From NCBI GenBank assembly GCA_023666975.1, contig JAMPAW010000103.1, forward strand, positions 1 to 12,268: a stretch of DNA of 12,268 nucleotides, given 5' to 3'. The translations under genes and the position numbers were made by a program. Under the pieces are notes generated by a model. It searched no databases. It had not been told where the DNA came from and was given only the letters and a program-made list of their open reading frames with translations. Shown here piece by piece: positions 1 through 6,528 of this stretch. Positions within the stretch are counted from its first letter, which is position 1. The number at the start of each line of letters is the position of its first letter. This DNA comes from Clostridium sp. (lineage in GTDB: Bacteria; Bacillota_A; Clostridia; Lachnospirales; Lachnospiraceae).

Positions 1-53
1 TAGGTGCTCTTTCCTTTATCTATTTATTTTTCCTACAAAAACTTTACCCTAAC

Positions 54-404
54 CCTGCTCTGGTTTTTTGATGCTACAACCCAGACTCAAGGACTCCTCC
101 CATCTGCGATGGGTCCCTCCTCAAGTCATATGTCTATGGGCTTGTTACTTCTATTTCTCTTTTTCTATAGTCCGACTCAAGGACTCCTCCCATCTGCGAT
201 GGGTCCCTCCTCAAGTCATATGTCTATGGTATATCCTGCTCTAGTTTTTTGATGCTACAACCCAGACTCAAGGACTCCTCCCATCTACGATGGGTCCCTC
301 CTCAAGTCATATGTCTATGGGCTTGTTACTTCCATTTCTCTTTTTCTATAGTCCGACTCAAGGACTTCTCCCATCTGCGATGGGTCCCTCCTCAAGTCAT
401 ATGA
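54..404. repeat. Two-copy 181-bp repeat containing four hairpin units
   Basis: Four near-identical units begin at 84, 174, 265 and 355 (spacing 90, 91, 90). Units 1 and 3 share one left flank (GATGCTACAACCCA) and units 2 and 4 another (CTATAGTCC), so the array is also a 181-bp duplication, with the second copy cut off at about 404. Each unit is an interrupted palindrome. In unit 1, GACT (84-87) pairs with AGTC (124-127), AGGA (90-93) with TCCT (118-121), and CCCATC (99-104) with GATGGG (108-113). The visible differences fall in the apical loop (TGC to TAC in unit 3) or the pyrimidine internal loop (C to T in unit 4), leaving the stems intact. The CA/CA mismatch step becomes two G-U wobbles if the minus strand is transcribed. 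No protein-coding potential is credible here. Function is unknown; a REP-like dispersed repeat or a structured RNA are both possible. Confidence 0.85.
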
Positions 405-460
405 TACCCTAAAAAAGCAGATGACGCAAGTCCGGAATGTCAGTCTGTCTCATTCTTTCA

Positions 461-489
461 TTGACAAACATCACCGAAACGTGTACCTT
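461..489 (+). promoter_or_regulatory. Possible mgtE promoter
   Basis: A consensus -35 box TTGACA (461-466) is followed 17 bp later by a weak -10 (TACCTT, 484-489). The start codon is 29 bp further on. The perfect -35 is suggestive, but the -10 matches only three of six positions. I looked for an M-box (ykoK) magnesium riboswitch in the roughly 110 bp before mgtE and saw none of its conserved core, so control by magnesium at the RNA level is not supported here. Confidence 0.35.
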
Positions 490-517
490 TAAATGTGGCA
501 GAAAGGAGGGCTTGGCA

Positions 518-1864
518 ATGGATGATATCACATTACTTTTTCAGCAGGCTTCTGCATATTTGGAGCAGAAAAACTTCAGCAAATTAAGGGAATTAATGGC
601 AAATGAAAATCCAGCGGACCTTGCGCTATTATTTACCGAGTTTGAAGAAAAGGACATCCTCCTGCTCTACCGGCTGCTCCCCAAGGAATTAGCTTCTGAT
701 ACCTTTTCCTATATGGATAGTGATATGCAGGAGGACCTGATTAACGGCTTTTCCGATAAGGAGCTTCGTGAGGTCTTAGACCAGACCTTCATTGATGATA
801 CTGTTGACATGATTGAGGAAATGCCGGCTAATGTTGTCAGCCGTATTCTGCGAAACTGTGATGCCCAGTCACGAAATGCCATTAATCAGATTTTGAAGTA
901 TCCGGAAGACAGCGCCGGTACTTTAATGACAATCGAGTATGTGAATCTGACAAAAAATCTGACTGTGAAGGAAGCAATTTCCCGTATTCGCAAGGTTGGA
1001 CCGAATAAGGAAACGATTTATACCTGTTATGTAACAGAAGCACGAAAGCTGATTGGTATCGTATCCGTAAAGGACCTGTTGACTGCACCGGATGATATCC
1101 GAATCAGCGATATCATGGAAACCAATCTGATTTTTGTAGATACCTCCGAGGATAAAGAGGTCGTTGCACATCAATTCCAAAAGTATGATATTCTGGCCCT
1201 CCCTGTGGTAGATACAGAAGAACGATTGGTAGGTATCATCACCTTCGATGACGCTATGGATGTCATTCAGGAAGAAAACACAGAGGATATTTCCATCATG
1301 GCTGCTATGACCCCAAGTGATGATTCTTATTTTAAAACTGGGGTATTTGCACAGGTTAAGAATCGAATTGCATGGTTAATCATCCTGATGTTAAGCAATG
1401 CCATAACCGGAGCCATCATTAACCGCTATGATGTCATTATCAGTGCCTTACCGATTCTGGTATCCTTTATGCCTATGCTGACCGGTACCGGCGGTAACTG
1501 TGGTTCCCAAAGCTCAGCACTTATGATTCGCGGACTTTCCTTAGGTGAAATCAAAACCAGCGATTTCTTAAAGGTCATGTGGAAGGAATTCCGGATTGCC
1601 CTTGTGGTTAGCTTTATCCTGGCAGTCATTAACGGCGCCAGAATCCTGATTTTTTATCACAATCCAACCCTTGCCATTGTACTGACCTTATCCATCATTG
1701 CAACTGTCATACTGTCAAAGCTAATCGGATGCCTTCTGCCAATCATTGCAAAAGCCATCCATCTGGACCCGGCGGTTATGGCGGGTCCATTGATTTCAAC
1801 GATAGTAGATATCTGCACCACATTATTATATTATACGATTGCGATTCAGTTTTTTAAGTTGTGA
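518..1864 (+). CDS. mgtE: Magnesium transporter MgtE
   Basis: This 448-residue protein imports Mg2+ (and possibly Co2+) through a dimeric membrane channel gated by cytoplasmic Mg2+. Residues 1-125 are the helical MgtE N-domain and about 130-255 are paired CBS domains. After a connecting helix, residues from about 280 to the end form the five-helix membrane part. The signature GGNCGSQ sits at 325-331, and Asp431 in the last helix (STIVD) matches the conserved acidic residue that binds Mg2+ in the pore of the family. Length is normal for the family. I chose ATG 518 over an in-frame start at 437 because AAAGGAGGG (502-510) lies 7 nt upstream and residue 1 then matches the usual N-terminus. It appears monocistronic: the tRNA promoter starts two bases after its stop codon. 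Confidence 0.95.
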   Translation: MDDITLLFQQASAYLEQKNFSKLRELMANENPADLALLFTEFEEKDILLLYRLLPKELASDTFSYMDSDMQEDLINGFSDKELREVLDQTFIDDTVDMIEEMPANVVSRILRNCDAQSRNAINQILKYPEDSAGTLMTIEYVNLTKNLTVKEAISRIRKVGPNKETIYTCYVTEARKLIGIVSVKDLLTAPDDIRISDIMETNLIFVDTSEDKEVVAHQFQKYDILALPVVDTEERLVGIITFDDAMDVIQEENTEDISIMAAMTPSDDSYFKTGVFAQVKNRIAWLIILMLSNAITGAIINRYDVIISALPILVSFMPMLTGTGGNCGSQSSALMIRGLSLGEIKTSDFLKVMWKEFRIALVVSFILAVINGARILIFYHNPTLAIVLTLSIIATVILSKLIGCLLPIIAKAIHLDPAVMAGPLISTIVDICTTLLYYTIAIQFFKL

Positions 1865-1866
1865 TA

Positions 1867-1896
1867 TTGACAATTCCAGCCGTCTTATGTTATATT
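1867..1896 (+). promoter_or_regulatory. Promoter of tRNA-Gly
   Basis: A perfect -35 TTGACA (1867-1872), an 18-bp spacer and TATATT (1891-1896) preceded by an extended TGT give a strong housekeeping-sigma promoter. Transcription would begin near 1902-1904, about 15 nt before the tRNA. The -35 box sits directly behind the mgtE stop codon, so the tRNA is transcribed independently of mgtE. Confidence 0.75.
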
Positions 1897-1917
1897 AACA
1901 CTTGTCGTAAGACATAT

Positions 1918-1990
1918 GCGCGAGTGGCTCAGTTGGTGGAGCACGACCTTGCCAAGGTCGGGGTCGCGGGTTCGAGTCCCGTCTCGCGCT
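1918..1990 (+). tRNA. tRNA-Gly (GCC anticodon)
   Basis: A full cloverleaf can be drawn. The acceptor stem is GCGCGAG (1918-1924) with CTCGCGC (1983-1989) and discriminator T1990. The D stem is GCTC/GAGC (1927-1930 with 1939-1942). The anticodon stem is CGACC/GGTCG with loop TTGCCAA and anticodon GCC at 1951-1953. The variable loop has five bases, and the T arm is GCGGG/CCCGT around TTCGAGT (1971-1977). It decodes GGC and, by wobble, GGU glycine codons. CCA is not encoded and must be added after processing. The 3' 16 nt are the start of the repeat array that follows, so processing of this precursor may also release the repeat RNA. Confidence 0.97.
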
Positions 1991-2132
1991 CTTTTTGTGT
2001 CAAAAAAATATAGTACAGGGGCGAGAACCCGCGACGCGGGTGAGATTGCTATGAGCACTTAGCTCCCGTACTGTGGGAGCTTATGTGCGATGCATATCAA
2101 ACTCTTCGTGCGACGGCACGTTAGTGTTTGAT
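1975..2132 (+). repeat. tRNA-3'-end repeat, unit 1 (158 bp)
   Basis: The unit begins inside the tRNA with its last 16 nt (1975-1990), then CTTTTTGTGTC and an A run, then about 124 bp of structured sequence. Three hairpins are visible: ACCCGC (2027-2032) with GCGGGT (2036-2041); GCAC plus AGCTCCC (2055-2067) with GGGAGCT plus GTGC (2075-2088) around a 7-nt loop; and ATCAAAC (2096-2102) with GTTTGAT (2126-2132), enclosing CGTGC/GCACG (2107-2111 with 2116-2120). GAACCCGCGAC (2025-2035) is an exact 11-nt complement of the tRNA T-arm strand at 1963-1973. There is no open reading frame of note. The repeat is seen directly; that it makes a stable RNA is inference. Confidence 0.9.
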
Positions 2133-2288
2133 AGTCCCGTCTCGCGCTCTTTTTGTGTCAAAAATATAGTACAGGGGCGAGAACCCGCGACGCGGGTGAG
2201 ATTGCTATGAGCACTTAGCTCCCGTACTGTGGGAGCTTATGTGCGATGCATATCAAACTCTTCGTGCGACAGCACGTTAGTGTTTGAT
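2133..2288 (+). repeat. tRNA-3'-end repeat, unit 2 (156 bp)
   Basis: This is the second full copy, again opening with the tRNA 3' end AGTCCCGTCTCGCGCT. From the TATAGTAC segment onward it differs from unit 1 at one base only (G2115 versus A2271). That base lies in the 4-nt loop of the innermost hairpin, so every stem is preserved. The other difference is a 7-A versus 5-A run, which accounts for 158 versus 156 bp. Near-identity points to recent duplication or ongoing homogenisation. Confidence 0.9.
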
Positions 2289-2320
2289 AGTCCCGTCTCG
2301 CGCTCTTTTTATGTCAAAAA
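2289..2320 (+). repeat. tRNA-3'-end repeat, partial third copy
   Basis: A third copy of the 16-nt tRNA 3' end (2289-2304) and the following CTTTTT-A-TGTCAAAAA block ends the array; after it the sequence is unrelated. The downstream end is therefore defined by the same tRNA-derived sequence that bounds each unit, giving two full units and one stub. The T5 run after a GC-rich segment may help end transcription. Confidence 0.85.
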
Positions 2321-2354
2321 TCACCATAATTCCCCAAAAATGTTTTCTATTATA

Positions 2355-2383
2355 TTGTGATATGCGTGAAACTTTGCTATATT
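2355..2383 (+). promoter_or_regulatory. Promoter of the chemoreceptor gene
   Basis: TTGTGA (2355-2360), a 17-bp spacer and TATATT (2378-2383) preceded by an extended TGC form a good housekeeping-type promoter. Transcription would start near 2390, leaving a leader of about 70 nt. I see no sigma-D (flagellar) promoter motif, so this receptor may not be controlled with the flagellar regulon. Confidence 0.6.
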
Positions 2384-2404
2384 TATATGTATATATGCGT
2401 GAAA
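2360..2404 (+). promoter_or_regulatory. 12-bp direct repeat over the chemoreceptor promoter
   Basis: ATATGCGTGAAA occurs exactly at 2360-2371, in the promoter spacer, and again at 2393-2404, just after the predicted start site. The 33-bp centre-to-centre distance is about three helical turns, placing both copies on the same DNA face. That arrangement is typical of paired regulator sites; no regulator can be named. Confidence 0.45.
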
Positions 2405-2462
2405 AGTAATCCTCAGGCACTCAACGAGGAACAAAAGCAAAAACAGAAAGGAGTAGTAGAAT

Positions 2463-4187
2463 ATGAAAACCAGAAAAATGAGCATTTCTATGCAATTGTT
2501 TCTCTTTATTCTAGGTGCTTCCCTTGTCGTAGCTCTGATTGTAGGAGGTGTTTCTTACTCTACAATGGGACGCTTTTTAAGGCAGAAAACGATGGGAAAT
2601 GTAATGGAAATTGCGGTAATTGCTGCTGAAAATGTAGATGGGGAAACTTTTTTGAAGGCAACGGAGGGCGATGAAGAAGCGCTGGCAGAGGTTAAGGATT
2701 CCCTCAGCTTCTTTCTGACGGGAGATTCGGTCACTTATGTATATACTCTCATGCCGAAAGACGAAAACAATTTTCAGTTTGTTGTAGATACTGACCCGGA
2801 CGATCCCGGAGAATATGCTGAGGATTATGAGGCACAGGATGCCATGTTTGAAGCGATGGAGGGGAAAGCAAGTGTAACACAGGAAGCATTTACCGATGAA
2901 TGGGGAACATTTTACAGTGGCTATGCACCCATTATACAGAATGGAAAAACCTTGGGAATCGTAGCGGTCGATTATGAGGCATCATCGATACAGAGTTCCC
3001 TAAATCATCTGATACGCAATATTTTGCTGTCCGTAGTAATTGGCATTCTCTTCGCAGTTATCGCAGCAGCGATTGTAGCGGTCAGAATGAGGAATAATTT
3101 TATAAAAGTAAATGACAAAATTCTTGAGGTGGCATCCGATGATGGAGATTTGACAAAGGTGTTAGATATTGCTTCCGGCGATGAATTGGAAGTAATTGGC
3201 GATAGCTTAAACCAGCTTTTGAAGAAAACTGCCAATACGGTCCGGCAGATTAAAGGCGGAACAGATAATATTAAATTTAAAATGGAGAGCATCAATACCA
3301 ATGTATCCGGTTCTGCTTCTCAGATTACCAATATAAATGATATGATACAGGCTATGGTGGCATCCTCGGAAGAAATTGCGGCCTCTGCCGGAACCGTTGG
3401 GGAGCGGGTGGATTATGTATATAAGGATATTCAGAGCATTGTGGATATTGTCGCACAAAATACCAATAACCTGAAGGAGATTCATGTTTCTTCGCAGGAA
3501 CTGAATGAAACAGCAAAAAGCTCAACGAAAAAGATAGAAGAAAACGTGGAACATATGTCTGCCGGCATGCAGAAGGAACGGGAGAGAGCCGAGGCGGTTC
3601 TTCGGATAAAAGAGCTTTCGGATTCTATTTTAAGTATTTCTTCTCAGACGAATCTATTGGCGCTGAATGCTTCCATTGAGGCGGCAAGAGCCGGAGAAGC
3701 CGGAAGGGGATTTGAGGTCGTAGCCCATGAAATTGAAACATTGGCCCGCAATACCAGTGAGGCGGCAAATGAGATACAGACCATGAGCAGTGATGTGGTA
3801 GAGGCAGTAGAAGGTCTGGCACATCTGGCAGAGCAGATGCTTTCCTTTTTGCGGAACGAAATTTCCGAAGACTATGAACGCTTCAGTAATGCTTCTCGTA
3901 ATTTTATGGGAAAATCAGATGATATCCGGATATCCATGGAACAGCTGCAGAAAATTACGGAACAGTACGAAGAATCGTTGAAGAGCATTAATGATGTTAT
4001 GCAGTCTGTCAGCGCAGCGTCTGAGGAAACAAGTTCAGAAATCGTCCATGTATCAGAGATACTGTTATCCATGAATACCGATATGAAAAATATTGAAGCC
4101 TCTACAGAAGAAACCTTCCAAAACATCTCAGGAATGAACAAAGAACTGAGTGCCTACCGGATTGATATGAGCGAAGATTTTTCGTAA
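2463..4187 (+). CDS. Methyl-accepting chemotaxis protein
   Basis: This 574-residue membrane chemoreceptor would pass an extracellular signal to a CheA/CheW array. Residues about 10-32 form the first membrane helix. About 35-180 form an external sensor with Cache-like features (YVYTLMP, YSGYAPI, LGIVAVDYEA). The second membrane helix is about 187-206, followed by a HAMP-type linker and a long cytoplasmic coiled-coil. The kinase-control hairpin tip SSQTNLLALNASIEAARAGE starts at residue 393. Just after the tip it reads GFEVVAHEIETLA where many relatives have GFAVVA(D/E)EIR, a small departure. There is no C-terminal CheR-tethering pentapeptide. GAAAGGAG (2446-2453) lies 9 nt before the ATG. It has its own promoter and terminator. 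The ligand cannot be read from the sequence. Confidence 0.93.
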   Translation: MKTRKMSISMQLFLFILGASLVVALIVGGVSYSTMGRFLRQKTMGNVMEIAVIAAENVDGETFLKATEGDEEALAEVKDSLSFFLTGDSVTYVYTLMPKDENNFQFVVDTDPDDPGEYAEDYEAQDAMFEAMEGKASVTQEAFTDEWGTFYSGYAPIIQNGKTLGIVAVDYEASSIQSSLNHLIRNILLSVVIGILFAVIAAAIVAVRMRNNFIKVNDKILEVASDDGDLTKVLDIASGDELEVIGDSLNQLLKKTANTVRQIKGGTDNIKFKMESINTNVSGSASQITNINDMIQAMVASSEEIAASAGTVGERVDYVYKDIQSIVDIVAQNTNNLKEIHVSSQELNETAKSSTKKIEENVEHMSAGMQKERERAEAVLRIKELSDSILSISSQTNLLALNASIEAARAGEAGRGFEVVAHEIETLARNTSEAANEIQTMSSDVVEAVEGLAHLAEQMLSFLRNEISEDYERFSNASRNFMGKSDDIRISMEQLQKITEQYEESLKSINDVMQSVSAASEETSSEIVHVSEILLSMNTDMKNIEASTEETFQNISGMNKELSAYRIDMSEDFS

Positions 4188-4275
4188 AATGAATTTCGTA
4201 TGACTGACCGTGATTGAACAATCTATACTATCAGATAAAAGAGCAAAGGAACTGTTCAACATGACGAAGCACCAT

Positions 4276-4327
4276 AGAGACTGTCGCTTTCACGAATGTA
4301 AGTTCGTGAAGCAGCAGTCTCTTTTTT
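4276..4327 (+). terminator. Intrinsic terminator after the chemoreceptor
   Basis: AGAGACTG (4276-4283) pairs with CAGTCTCT, with an inner CACGAA/TTCGTG stem, and six T follow (4322-4327). The minus strand lacks a comparable T run, so it serves the + strand gene only. Confidence 0.85.
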
Positions 4328-4340
4328 AGGAATCCGGTTA

Positions 4341-4844
4341 TTAATACCAATCATACTTTTCGCCCCGGTCCAGAGCATTTATCTGCTCCATTTCCTGTTC
4401 CGTTAATTCAAAATCAAACAGTTCCGTATTCTCCTGAATATGAGCGGGATTACTGGAGCCGGGAATTACTACAACTCCCTTTTGCAGATTCCACCGCAGT
4501 ATCACCTGCGCAGAGGATTTTCCATGATTTTCAGCGATTTCAGTAATCGTTTCATCTCCTAAAAGCTCTGCCGTATGTCCTCTGCCGCCAAGAGGATACC
4601 AGCCCTGAACCACGATACCAAGCTCCTGAATATAGGGAATGACATCATTCTCCTGATAATAGGGATGAATTTCATTCTGCACCAATGCTGGCATGATGTT
4701 GATTTGTGGCAGAAATGTTTCCAGCTCCTCTACATACCAGTTGGAAAGCCCGATGGAATGGACTTTCCCATCTGCTACAGCCTGCTCCATTGCCTTATAT
4801 GCTTCTACATCGCCGGTTCCGGGATGATGCAGCAGCATTAGGTC
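4341..4844 (-). pseudogene. Aldo/keto reductase, C-terminal fragment
   Basis: The visible 167 residues are the C-terminal part of an NAD(P)H-dependent aldo/keto reductase, starting at DLMLLHHPG and ending normally at GEKYDWY. Family features present are LLHHP (catalytic histidine), SIGLSNW, QNEIHPY, the cofactor-loop-like GWYPLGGRG, and VVIPGSSNPAHIQEN, which contacts the NADPH phosphate in relatives. The first 100 or so residues, which carry the catalytic Asp, Tyr and Lys, are absent. Upstream of the GAC codon at 4844 the frame continues into AT-rich palindromic sequence with no reductase homology. A TTG at 4901 could start translation, but the product would be inactive. The clean loss at a conserved coding position, beside recombinase genes, points to insertion of an element. 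The N-terminal half is not in this window. Confidence 0.85.
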
Positions 4845-4865
4845 TGCTTGTGTCAAGTAAGGAAT

Positions 4866-4916
4866 AAAAAAAATTTCATTTTTTTTGCGAGCCACAGGCA
4901 AATTTGCCTATGGCTC
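4866..4916. repeat. Two adjacent palindromes at the element edge
   Basis: A8-T, TTC, A-T8 (4866-4886) is a perfect inverted repeat with 9-bp arms. Two bases later a 28-bp palindrome (4889-4916, GAGCCA...TGGCTC around AGGCAAATTTGCCT) has a single C/A mismatch that becomes a U-G wobble in minus-strand RNA. They lie between the third recombinase stop and the reductase junction. They may end the recombinase transcript (T8 on the minus strand) or form part of a recombinase-binding end site; the sequence does not decide. Confidence 0.6.
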
Positions 4917-4953
4917 ATATTTTACCATTACTTCCCGTAAATTGGAACAGGTT

Positions 4954-6528
4954 TTATGCGCCGATTTCAGCCTTGAAGGGATTTCCCACTTTCCACACAA
5001 TCTCTATGGCATCCGCTCCATAGACAATGACCTTATCAATCAACGTCTTTAACCTGTCCTTGTCAAAGGACTCCAGTACAGAAAACTCTGCCAGTTTTTC
5101 GTCCGGTATTTCCTCCGGCTCTGATACTGCCTGTAAGCTGTCCAGTTCTTCCAGTGCCGCACTCTTGATCTGTTCCAGTTCTTCCATTCTTATCCTGCCT
5201 TTTTCAATCCGTGCGACATAATCTTCTCTGGTAATCGTTCCTGCCTTGTATTGCTCATATAAGTGCAGCTTTGTATCTTTCCAACGAGCTGTTTCTTTCA
5301 TGCTGTCAGCAACCGTTGTTTCAAGCGTTGATTTCCTGTCATGCTTGTGATCCTTTTTGCGGACCGCTCTTGCCTCAATAAGCATACCCGCCATTCCTCT
5401 TACCTGACACAGCACTACATTTTCCAGTTCTTCCTTTACAATGTTAATCTTTTGGCAGTCATTTTCTATCTGCTGTACACGGCTTGAACAATAATATTTA
5501 TTGTTTTTTCTGTTTCTGAGTTTAAGGCTTTTGCCACAGTAACCACAGATAAAAAAGAGATTTTTCCTGCCTGTTGTTCTTCCACTCATATCACGTCCGA
5601 CAATGTTATCATTCGCTTTCTGAAAAAGTTCTTTTGATACAAGGGCTTCATGCTGGTTTTCTACAATGATCCACTTCTCTTTCGGCTGTTCAACCCGTTT
5701 CTTATTGGTATCCATTCCGCACTTTGCCCGGTTCCAGAGCATTGTTCCCAAATATGCCTCATCAGTAATTATGTCCCTGACCGAACTGTTGTCCCACAGC
5801 TTTACCTTAACGTGCGGCTGCTTATCCGGGAAATTATCGCCTTTTAACTGATGGTACATATACCTTGTCGGTATCCCTTCCTCATTGAGCTGCCTTGCTA
5901 TTTCCGTATGGCTTACACCGTCAGCAGCCTGCCGGAAAATTCTGCGCACTACCCACGCCACATTTTCATCAATCAGCAGTTCATGCTTATCTTCCGGGTT
6001 CTTCATGTACCCATATGGGGCAAACTGACCGACAAACTCACCGTTCCTAACCCTTGTGTCCCTTGCACTCCGCACCTTTTTAGACAGATCGGCACTGTAC
6101 ATCCCATAAACAAGATTTTTGAGCGCAACGCTCATTCCCCCTGTTGTCCCGAACTTATCACTGCTGTCGTAATTGTCATTGACAGACACGAACCTTACCT
6201 GCAGGATTGGAAAGATATACTCAAGATACCTTCCGACTTCAAGATAATCCCGCCCAAACCGTGAAAAGTCTTTGACAACAATCATGCCGACATCACCGTT
6301 TTTTGCCGCTTCAATCAATGCCTGAACGCCCGGTCTGTTGAAATTGGTGCCGGAATACCCGTCATCACAAAACTCCGTGATGCTGTATTCTTGTCCCTGC
6401 ATAAGTTCCTCTACATGCCTTGTAAGGAGTACCCTCTGCGCTGAAATGCTGTTGCTTTCTTCAAATTTACCTTTGTCGCTGTCCTCATTTGAGAGGCGGA
6501 GGTATAGCGCAACTGCTGTCTTATCCAT
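4954..6528 (-). CDS. Large serine recombinase (third of operon)
   Basis: This 524-residue site-specific recombinase cuts and rejoins DNA through a serine nucleophile, in integration or excision. The catalytic domain starts with YLRLS (Ser13) and has the SNSISAQR, DDGYSGTNFNRPG and DFSRFGRD motifs that carry the conserved arginines. A DNA-binding recombinase domain follows (about 165-290, with GQFAPYGY and HTEIARQLNEEGIPT). A zinc ribbon has Cys328, Cys331, Cys347 and Cys358, followed by a charged coiled-coil and a short C-terminal beta segment (KVIVYGADAIEIVW). ATG 6528 overlaps the previous gene's stop by 8 bp (ATGGATAA), implying translational coupling; a GTG start 24 bp earlier is less likely. 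It is about 40 residues shorter than its two neighbours but shows no damage. Confidence 0.93.
   Translation of the reverse strand: MDKTAVALYLRLSNEDSDKGKFEESNSISAQRVLLTRHVEELMQGQEYSITEFCDDGYSGTNFNRPGVQALIEAAKNGDVGMIVVKDFSRFGRDYLEVGRYLEYIFPILQVRFVSVNDNYDSSDKFGTTGGMSVALKNLVYGMYSADLSKKVRSARDTRVRNGEFVGQFAPYGYMKNPEDKHELLIDENVAWVVRRIFRQAADGVSHTEIARQLNEEGIPTRYMYHQLKGDNFPDKQPHVKVKLWDNSSVRDIITDEAYLGTMLWNRAKCGMDTNKKRVEQPKEKWIIVENQHEALVSKELFQKANDNIVGRDMSGRTTGRKNLFFICGYCGKSLKLRNRKNNKYYCSSRVQQIENDCQKINIVKEELENVVLCQVRGMAGMLIEARAVRKKDHKHDRKSTLETTVADSMKETARWKDTKLHLYEQYKAGTITREDYVARIEKGRIRMEELEQIKSAALEELDSLQAVSEPEEIPDEKLAEFSVLESFDKDRLKTLIDKVIVYGADAIEIVWKVGNPFKAEIGA

Noticed and set aside
4..252. 82-residue frame across the left repeats
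   Set aside because: It is read through the hairpin repeats, repeats itself accordingly, and has no ribosome binding site; the sequence is explained by the repeat array.
54..404. CRISPR array
   Set aside because: Units of about 56 bp alternate with two spacer types that themselves repeat every 181 bp, so there are no unique spacers and no cas genes.
405..517. M-box magnesium riboswitch before mgtE
   Set aside because: Too little space and none of the conserved core segments could be matched; only a GGAATGTC-like scrap is present.
1918..2320. tRNA-Gly as the attachment site of the recombinase element
   Set aside because: The repeated tRNA end invites this, but the element junction is in the reductase about 2.5 kb away, the array holds no integrase, and serine recombinases do not usually use tRNA genes.
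4341..4901. Intact 186-residue aldo/keto reductase from a TTG start
   Set aside because: The first 19 residues come from the AT-rich palindromic junction and lack family similarity; key catalytic residues are missing.
5851..6264. + strand frames opposite the recombinases (also 7055-7495 and others)
   Set aside because: They lie opposite well-supported recombinase genes, have no start signals and no recognisable protein features.
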